DNA of 64,000 nucleotides from Microbacterium sp. ACRRU (lineage in GTDB: Bacteria; Actinomycetota; Actinomycetes; Actinomycetales; Microbacteriaceae), in the NCBI RefSeq assembly GCF_022346945.1, contig NZ_JAKRNI010000018.1, forward strand, positions 1 to 64,000, read 5' to 3'. The position numbers were made by a program, and so were the translations under genes. Below, piece by piece: positions 58,659 to 64,000 of this stretch. Below the pieces are notes generated by a model, which did not search any database, was not told the origin of the DNA, and saw only the letters and a list, made by a program, of their open reading frames with translations. Numbering within the stretch: the first letter of the stretch is position 1; the number at the start of each line of letters is the position of its first letter.

Positions 58659-59627
58659 TCAGCGGTGGCGGTAGGACTGGCCCGCCTGGCCGAACACCTG
58701 CATGCGCTCCGCCACCATGCTCTGCATCGCGACGCGGCCGCGTGAGCCGTAGAGCGCGGGGTCGCAGCCGATGCCGTCCTCGTCGAGGTAGGTACGCACA
58801 GCCGCGGCGTGGGCCATGTGCGAGTCCATGCCCTGATTGATCTTCCGGATGCCGAGTTGCGTCGACCGTGCCTTCTCGGACTCCGGTACACCCCACGATT
58901 CGGGCAGTTTCCCGCCGTGGGCGTTGATGGTCTCGCGCAGATCTGCCGGCAGCGAGGACGAGCCGTGCATCACCAGGTGCGTGTTCGGCACGCGCGCGGC
59001 GATCTGCTCGATCAGATCCATGTGCAGCACCGTTCCATCGGGCGGGCTGGTGAACTTGTACGCGCCGTGGGAGGTGCCGATCGCGACGGCGAGGGCGTCG
59101 ACTCCGGTTGCCGCCACGAAGCGCTCGGCCTCGTCGGGGTCGGCCAGAACGATCTCCTTGCTGCTGGCGCCGCCGTCCTCGGACCCGCCGATGGTGCCGA
59201 GTTCTCCCTCCACGGATACCCCGTGCGCGTGCGCGTAGTCCACGACCTTCTTGGTAACGGCGACGTTCTCCTCGAAGGAGGCCGGGGTGACATGATCGTC
59301 GCGCATCGACCCGTCAATCATGACGCTGGTGAATCCCGCCCCGATGGCGCGGACACAGTCGCCATATGACGCGCCGTGATCCAGGTGCAGGACGACGGGC
59401 ACGTCGGGGTAGTGCGCGATGAGGTTGACCAGTGCCTCCCAGAACAATTCGTCGCGTCCGTGCGTCGATGCTCCGGCGATGGTCTGCACGATCACGGGGG
59501 AGTCGGTCTCGGCGGCGGCGTCGAGCACGGCTTCGGCTTGTGCGAGGTCGGTGACGTTGAACGCCCCGACTCCGTACGATCCGGCGCGCGCGGCGTCGAG
59601 CGCGTCGGTGAGTGAGATGAGAGCCAC
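58659..59627 (-). CDS. Class II ketose-bisphosphate aldolase
   Basis: 322 residues. Zinc and substrate residues are in VLHLDHGASYGDC, VEGELGTIGGSEDG, GTSHGAYKF and MHGSSSLP. Cleaves a ketose bisphosphate to two trioses or similar. The GTG at 59627 is chosen because GGAGGA lies 7 bases before it; the ATG at 59642 falls upstream of that site. It is divergent from the FGGY kinase and shares its operator, which suggests a catabolic rather than a housekeeping glycolytic role. Confidence 0.86.
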   Translation of the reverse strand: MALISLTDALDAARAGSYGVGAFNVTDLAQAEAVLDAAAETDSPVIVQTIAGASTHGRDELFWEALVNLIAHYPDVPVVLHLDHGASYGDCVRAIGAGFTSVMIDGSMRDDHVTPASFEENVAVTKKVVDYAHAHGVSVEGELGTIGGSEDGGASSKEIVLADPDEAERFVAATGVDALAVAIGTSHGAYKFTSPPDGTVLHMDLIEQIAARVPNTHLVMHGSSSLPADLRETINAHGGKLPESWGVPESEKARSTQLGIRKINQGMDSHMAHAAAVRTYLDEDGIGCDPALYGSRGRVAMQSMVAERMQVFGQAGQSYRHR

Positions 59628-59680
59628 GGGCTCGTCCTCCATTTCGTCGGCCCGTCGGGACGGGCGGTGTCTGACAACGG

Positions 59681-59709
59681 TAGACAGGCTATGGGGGCCG
59701 TGCTACTTT
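59681..59709 (+). promoter_or_regulatory. Promoter of the kinase operon
   Basis: TAGACA (59681-59686), a 17-base spacer and TACTTT (59704-59709) form a good promoter reading right. It overlaps the left-reading aldolase promoter so that the two -10/-35 elements interlock. Confidence 0.65.
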
Positions 59710-59714
59710 GTCCA
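59686..59714 (-). promoter_or_regulatory. Promoter of the aldolase gene
   Basis: On the minus strand TGGACA (59709-59714), a 17-base spacer and TAGCCT (59686-59691). Its -35 lies inside the operator and its -10 touches the -35 of the opposite promoter. Confidence 0.6.
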
Positions 59715-59724
59715 TCGTTGGACA
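59709..59724. promoter_or_regulatory. LacI-type operator of the right-hand sugar regulon
   Basis: TGTCCATCGTTGGACA has 6-bp perfect arms and a CG centre. It covers the kinase transcription start and the aldolase -35. A weaker related site (TGTCTACCGTTGTCAG on the minus strand, 59672-59687) lies on the aldolase start. The LacI protein at 61207 is the probable ligand. Confidence 0.65.
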
Positions 59725-59768
59725 GAACACCGACGGCGACGAGGCCGACGGAGGACGCGGAGGCCGCC

Positions 59769-61157
59769 ATGCGAGACGAGCTGTTGCTCGGCATCGATCT
59801 GGGCACGTCGTCGATCAAGGCGAACGCGATCGACCGCCACGGACGATCGATCGGCCTCGGCGTCGCCCCCACGCCGTTCGAGTCGGGTCCGCACGGCGTC
59901 GAGATGAGCACCGCCGCGCTGTTCTCCGCGATCCGCGACGCCATCGTCGACCTCGGCGTCCTCGCGACGCGTGTCGCGGGAGTGGGCATCGCCAGCATGG
60001 GCGAGACTGGCACCATCATCCGCTCCGACGGGCCGAGCGATCTGCCCCTCGTGGCCTGGCATGACGCGCGCGGCGCCGACATCGTCGATGAGGTGATCGC
60101 GCACTTCGGGGCCGACGAAATATACCGGCGCACCGGACGTGCTCCCCGCAGCGTGACGAGCATCGCGAAGCTGGGCTGGCTGTTGCGCAACGGCCACCGC
60201 ACCGGAGGCACGTGGACGGGGGTCGCGGGTCTGACCCTCTGGCGCCTGACCGGCGCGCTCGCGCAGGAGCAATCTCTCGCGGCTTCCAGTGGGGCTTTCA
60301 ATCCGCTCTCGGGAGAGTACGACCGCGAGATCCTCTCGTTCCTCGGGTTGGACTCGCTCGTGTGGGCCCCCGCTCGCATCGGCGGCACCGCGCTCGGGCG
60401 GATCTCGACCGAGGGCGCCGCCTGGAGTGGCCTGCGCCCCGGCATCCCCGTGACCATCGCCGGACACGACCACCCCGTCGGAGTCATCGGCGCCGGAGGA
60501 GACCACACCGAGGTCATCGACTCGATGGGTACCGGAGAGCCGCTCGTGGTGGCGTGGGAGCAACGTGCTGGCTCCGGGCGTTCCCACCCACGGTGGCCCG
60601 ACCAGTTCGGCGATCTCACAATCACCGCGTGGCCCGGAACGTCCCGTCACATGCTCCTGTGGGAGACGCTGCGGCCCGGCTTGGCCATGCGTCATCTGCG
60701 ACAGGCGCTCAGAGTCGATCGCGACGACATCGAGTTCGCCGCCATCGGCGTCGAGGCGTCGCCGCTGTCGCTTTCGACGCTGCTCGCGCTCCAGGACGGC
60801 GAGGTCTCCGAGGACCTGCGTGGTCTCGCCCCCCAGGTCGCGTGGGCCAGCGTACTCGAGGGGTTCGCTCTGGCATCGGCCGACGCGGAGCAGCATCTGC
60901 GCGCTCTGTCGGGAGTGTCGGGGCAGACGCTGCTGATCGGGGGTGGCCTGCGCAGCCGCCGCTGGGTCGAGGCGAAGATCCGGCGCACACTTCACCCCGT
61001 CGCGATGGCGCAGGAGAGGGAGGCCGTCTCTCGCGGCGCTGGCCTGCTCGCCGGTGTCGCCGCCGGCTGGTGGGCACCGGAGAACTATCCGCCTGCCGAC
61101 GCGGTCCCGCTGGCCGCGGGGGCCGAGCGGGGCGAGATGGTGAGGGGTCTGTCATGA
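59769..61157 (+). CDS. FGGY-family carbohydrate kinase
   Basis: A 462-residue sugar kinase of the hexokinase/actin fold. N-terminal phosphate motif LLLGIDLGTSSIKANAID, then VAWHDARG, and the C-terminal adenosine motif with LLIGGGLRSRRWVEAKI. VTIAGHDHPVGVIGAGG is typical of the xylulose/fuculose kinase group. GGAGG precedes the ATG by 5 bases. It phosphorylates the imported sugar or its ketose form; the sugar is not identified. Confidence 0.87.
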   Translation: MRDELLLGIDLGTSSIKANAIDRHGRSIGLGVAPTPFESGPHGVEMSTAALFSAIRDAIVDLGVLATRVAGVGIASMGETGTIIRSDGPSDLPLVAWHDARGADIVDEVIAHFGADEIYRRTGRAPRSVTSIAKLGWLLRNGHRTGGTWTGVAGLTLWRLTGALAQEQSLAASSGAFNPLSGEYDREILSFLGLDSLVWAPARIGGTALGRISTEGAAWSGLRPGIPVTIAGHDHPVGVIGAGGDHTEVIDSMGTGEPLVVAWEQRAGSGRSHPRWPDQFGDLTITAWPGTSRHMLLWETLRPGLAMRHLRQALRVDRDDIEFAAIGVEASPLSLSTLLALQDGEVSEDLRGLAPQVAWASVLEGFALASADAEQHLRALSGVSGQTLLIGGGLRSRRWVEAKIRRTLHPVAMAQEREAVSRGAGLLAGVAAGWWAPENYPPADAVPLAAGAERGEMVRGLS

Positions 61158-61206
61158 ACTGCACGCTGGCGGCGACGCCGCCGCCCCGCCGTCAGGACGG
61201 ACGATC

Positions 61207-62313
61207 GTGACCGGCTCGCCGCGCCCTGGCCTCCGCCCGCCCGCGCGGCTCGTCGACATCGCCCGCGCCGCAGGAGTGTCGACGAAGACGGTCTCGCGCG
61301 TGCTCAACGACGAGATCTACGTCACGGATGCCACGCGCCAGCGCGTCATGGACGCGGTCACCGAACTCGCCTATGTCGGTGACGCCGCGGCCACGGGTCT
61401 TCGCACCCGCAAGTCGGGGTTCATCGGGCTCATCCTCCCCGACGTGCGCAACGGCTTTTTCGCGTTGCTCACGCGCGCGATCGAGGAACGCCTGTCACCG
61501 GCGTCGCCGACTCTGCTGTTCGGCGACTCCGACGAGGAAGCCGACCAGGAGGAGAGGTACCTGCGGACCTTCCGTCAGCAGCGGGTTGACGGGCTCATCA
61601 TCCTCCCCAGCGGAGCGCCCAGCCTTCCCGATGCCGTGTCGGAGATTCCCACCGTGATCGTGGACCGTACCGTCCCATCTGTCCGCAAAATCGCCGACCA
61701 CGTCCTCGCCGACAACTCCCGAGCCGCGGGACGACTCGTCGAGCACCTTGTTCGCCACCACGGCCTCCGCTCAGTTGCGCTGGTCGCCGGCAACACGCGG
61801 GTCTCGAACGTGCGCGACCGCCAGGCCGGCTATCTGCGAGTCGTCCGCGACGCGGGCCTCGAGCCGCACATCACGTCGGGGCACTCGACGCCGGACGACG
61901 CCGCCGCCGGAGCGATGGAGCTGTTCCGCACGCTCACACCGCCCTTCGGTGTCTTCGCCACGAACAACCGGATGTTCTGGGGTGCGATGGCGGCCATCGC
62001 GCGTCTGGGTCTGCATGTCCCGCGAGACGTGCTGGTCACCACGATCGACTCGATCGGTGAGGCGACGGTCACCGGGCTCAAGCCCACGCAGGGCGTCGTC
62101 CCGGTCCAGACGGTCGCCGCCAAAGCGATGCGCCTGCTCGCCGAGCGCACCGAGGACCCGACCCTGCCCCCGCGCCGGGAGACCGTCGACATCGACATCG
62201 AGTTCGGCACCACGTGCGGGTGCATCCCGCTGACGAATCCCCTGATGATGGGCCCCGTCGGCTCCGTTCCCACCTCTCCCGCGGGCGACACGCGGGAAAA
62301 AAGCGAGGACTGA
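61207..62313 (+). CDS. LacI-family regulator of the right-hand sugar regulon
   Basis: 368 residues. HTH/hinge LVDIARAAGVSTKTVSRVLN, then a periplasmic-binding-like domain (GFIGLILPDVRNGFFALLTR, VLADNSRAAGRLVEHLV). The C-terminus carries an unusual TTCGCIPL pair of Cys and a disordered tail. GTG start 49 bases after the kinase stop. It likely binds the CG-centred operator at 59709. Confidence 0.88.
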   Translation: MTGSPRPGLRPPARLVDIARAAGVSTKTVSRVLNDEIYVTDATRQRVMDAVTELAYVGDAAATGLRTRKSGFIGLILPDVRNGFFALLTRAIEERLSPASPTLLFGDSDEEADQEERYLRTFRQQRVDGLIILPSGAPSLPDAVSEIPTVIVDRTVPSVRKIADHVLADNSRAAGRLVEHLVRHHGLRSVALVAGNTRVSNVRDRQAGYLRVVRDAGLEPHITSGHSTPDDAAAGAMELFRTLTPPFGVFATNNRMFWGAMAAIARLGLHVPRDVLVTTIDSIGEATVTGLKPTQGVVPVQTVAAKAMRLLAERTEDPTLPPRRETVDIDIEFGTTCGCIPLTNPLMMGPVGSVPTSPAGDTREKSED

Positions 62314-62398
62314 CCTCGGCAGCCGCAAGCACGACGAGATCAGCCCCCGCAATGTCGCACCAGTAGTCCCGAAAGTCACATCCTCAAAGGAGAGAACC

Positions 62399-63439
62399 AT
62401 GACCCGACACACCCTGACGCGCTCCGCCGTAGCGGCCGCCGCGACGGTGACGATCCTAGCCGGGGCACTCGCTGGCTGCTCGGATTCCGCTGCGCCGCAG
62501 GGGACCCCTGCGGCCGGTGAAGACGGCAACGGCAAGATTGCCCTGGTCCTCAAGCCGCTGGACAACACCTACTTCGGTGCGATGGCCGAGGGAGCGCAGG
62601 CAGCGGCAGACGAGGCCGGCGTCGATCTCACGATCGTCGCGGCGGAGAACGTCACCGACGACTCCGGGCAAGCGACGAAGCTGAACTCGCTCGTGACCGC
62701 GGGCTACGGCTGCTACATCGTCAACCCGACCAGTCAGACCAACCTGATCACCGGGCTGGTTCCCGTGACCCAGGCCGGAGCGCCCATCGTCAACCTCGAT
62801 CTGCCCATCGACCTGGATGCCGCCGAGCAGGCAGGCGTGAAGGTGACGACCTACGTCGGCACCAACAACGAGACCGCGGGCGAGGCCGGCGGCGAGGCGA
62901 TGCTGTCACTGGTGCCCGAGGGCTCGCAGGTCGCCCTCATCGGCGGTCTGGTCGCCGACCCCGGCAACATCGCACGGCTCGGAGGCTTCGAGAAGGCGGT
63001 CGAAGGCAAGCTCGAGATCACTCAGACGGTCGCGGCGGACTTCGACAAGGCGAAGGCCAAGAGCGCGGCATCCACGATCCTCATCGCCAATCCCGACATC
63101 AAGGGCTTCTTCACTCCGTCGGGCGACATGGCGATGGGAATCCAACAGGCCGTGGAAGAGGCCGGGAAGAAGGGTCAGGTCTCGGTCGTCGGCATCGACG
63201 GCACGCAGGACCAGCTCAAGGACATCGTCGCCGGCGGCCAGCCGGCCGCGATCGAGCAGTTCCCGTACCTGATGGGCGCGCAGTCGGTCCAGGCGTGTGT
63301 CGCGGCGATGGGGGGCGCCTCGATCCCGTCCACGGTCGAGACCCCGGTCCTGATCGTCGACTCGGAGAACGCCCAGGACGCGCTCGACGCCTTCCCGGCA
63401 CCGCCGAAGGGCTTCGACGTCCCGAACCCGTTCAAGTAA
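62399..63439 (+). CDS. RbsB-like sugar-binding lipoprotein
   Basis: 346 residues. The lipobox LAGC gives lipidated Cys27. The mature protein is a periplasmic-binding-protein type 1 fold: IALVLKPLDNTYFGAMAEGA, YIVNPTSQTNLITGLV, VVGIDGTQDQLKDIVAGGQP. AAAGGAGAGA lies before the ATG. It delivers a pentose, hexose or similar sugar to the adjacent permease. Confidence 0.92.
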   Translation: MTRHTLTRSAVAAAATVTILAGALAGCSDSAAPQGTPAAGEDGNGKIALVLKPLDNTYFGAMAEGAQAAADEAGVDLTIVAAENVTDDSGQATKLNSLVTAGYGCYIVNPTSQTNLITGLVPVTQAGAPIVNLDLPIDLDAAEQAGVKVTTYVGTNNETAGEAGGEAMLSLVPEGSQVALIGGLVADPGNIARLGGFEKAVEGKLEITQTVAADFDKAKAKSAASTILIANPDIKGFFTPSGDMAMGIQQAVEEAGKKGQVSVVGIDGTQDQLKDIVAGGQPAAIEQFPYLMGAQSVQACVAAMGGASIPSTVETPVLIVDSENAQDALDAFPAPPKGFDVPNPFK

Positions 63440-63469
63440 CTCCTCACCAGTGATCGGGGATCCTCACCC

Positions 63470-64000
63470 ATGACTACGCAGACACCCCCTCGGCCGGCGG
63501 CTGCCGCAGAGACGGCCGCGACGGGGCTCCGTCGGGCGTTCGGTTCCGAGGAGATCTGGATGAAGCTGGCCGCACCGGTCGCTCTCATCGTGCTTTCCAT
63601 CGTGTTCACGGCGCTGAACCCTCGGTTCCTGTCGTGGCCGAGCGTCTCGACGATGCTCGCCGACTCGACCATTCCGATCCTGCTGGCGCTGGGCGCGACG
63701 TTCGCCGTGTCCCTCGCGGGCATTGATCTGTCGCTCGCAGCGACGGTGGCCCTCGGCAGCGTCACGATGGCGACGGCCTATCAGAGTGGGATGCCGCTCA
63801 TCGTGTGCTGCGCGATCGCGCTGCTCACGGGGCTCGCGGTTGGCGCGGTCAACGGCACGTTCATCGGCTGGGTGAGGATTCCCGACTTCATCGTCACGCT
63901 GGGCTCGCTCAGCGTCGTGATGGGGCTCAGCCTCATCATCTCGCAGGGCAAGCCGGTGGCGATCCCCGAGCGCGCACTCACCTCGCTCAGCACCATGAGC
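63470..64000 (+). CDS. RbsC-like sugar ABC permease (cut by the window end)
   Basis: The first 177 residues of a ribose-type permease: a polar N-terminus, then WMKLAAPVALIVLSIVFTAL, NPRFLSWPSVSTMLADS, SLAGIDLSLAATVALGS, GWVRIPDFIVTLGSLSV and GLSLIISQGKPV. These segments are diagnostic of RbsC/XylH. The frame is still open at the last base. The ribose-type ATPase should follow outside the window. Confidence 0.92.
   Translation, partial: MTTQTPPRPAAAAETAATGLRRAFGSEEIWMKLAAPVALIVLSIVFTALNPRFLSWPSVSTMLADSTIPILLALGATFAVSLAGIDLSLAATVALGSVTMATAYQSGMPLIVCCAIALLTGLAVGAVNGTFIGWVRIPDFIVTLGSLSVVMGLSLIISQGKPVAIPERALTSLSTMS

Noticed and set aside
58659-59627. The housekeeping glycolytic fbaA
   Set aside because: The gene shares an operator and divergent promoter with an FGGY kinase and sugar importer, so a catabolic role is more likely. 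The enzyme class itself does fit.
1-64000. tRNA or rRNA genes
   Set aside because: No cloverleaf with a GTTCGAATC-type arm and CCA-like end and no rRNA segments were found by eye on either strand; a covariance search was not possible.

Overview
The window looks like a chromosomal segment of a high-GC Gram-positive actinobacterium, most likely a Microbacteriaceae member close to Microbacterium. This is inferred from the very high GC codon usage, the LAxTG-type sortase signal, DUF222/HNH, DUF3105 and DUF305 proteins, leaderless start sites and the gene order. I saw no tRNA, rRNA, insertion sequence, prophage or CRISPR array. No gap between genes exceeds about 260 bases.

Layout: 1-1253 carries rplJ-rplL behind an L10-type leader with an attenuator. 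1422-6041 is a giant secreted nuclease/5'-nucleotidase. 6093-11121 is a LacI-controlled sugar ABC importer. 11187-12567 is a DUF305/DUF3105 membrane pair. 12798-21741 holds transporters (Bcr/CflA-like, ProP-like), a PAP2 phosphatase, a HerA-like ATPase, a type B carboxylesterase and an atypical SDR. 21751-29689 is a molybdenum island with mog, moaE, moaD, moaC, moeA, a MoeB-like E1, moaA, a MerR/TOBE protein and modABC. 29695-35486 is cydABDC, divergent from a PadR regulator. 37098-41450 is a four-gene lipoprotein/adaptor/ABC exporter. 41619-44461 holds a DUF151 nuclease, 6-phosphogluconate dehydrogenase, a pilin-like membrane protein and RNase HI. 44536-46516 is a GntR-controlled ABC system. 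46623-57588 is a mixed set (HNH protein, kinase, stress membrane proteins, LLM oxidoreductase, Ski2-like helicase, coiled-coil protein, Dps, GH15). 57641-64000 ends with an SDR and a sugar regulon: class II aldolase, FGGY kinase, LacI, and an RbsB/RbsC-type importer cut by the window end.

Genes are packed into operons with many 4-base start/stop overlaps. Molybdate uptake (modABC) and cofactor synthesis (moa/moe/mog) sit together, with a small TOBE regulator on a divergent promoter. The right-hand sugar cluster combines import, phosphorylation and aldol cleavage under one operator-controlled divergent promoter.

The most unusual signals are sequence-level. (1) The 7-mer GGATGCC/GGCATCC is strongly over-represented, also builds several terminators as inverted pairs, and resembles an uptake-type or maintenance word. 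(2) A 64-bp palindromic element occurs between two convergent genes and again inside the reading frame of the helicase. (3) A -10 box sits 6-7 bases before the start codon at many genes, twice sharing its TAG with the stop codon of the gene before.
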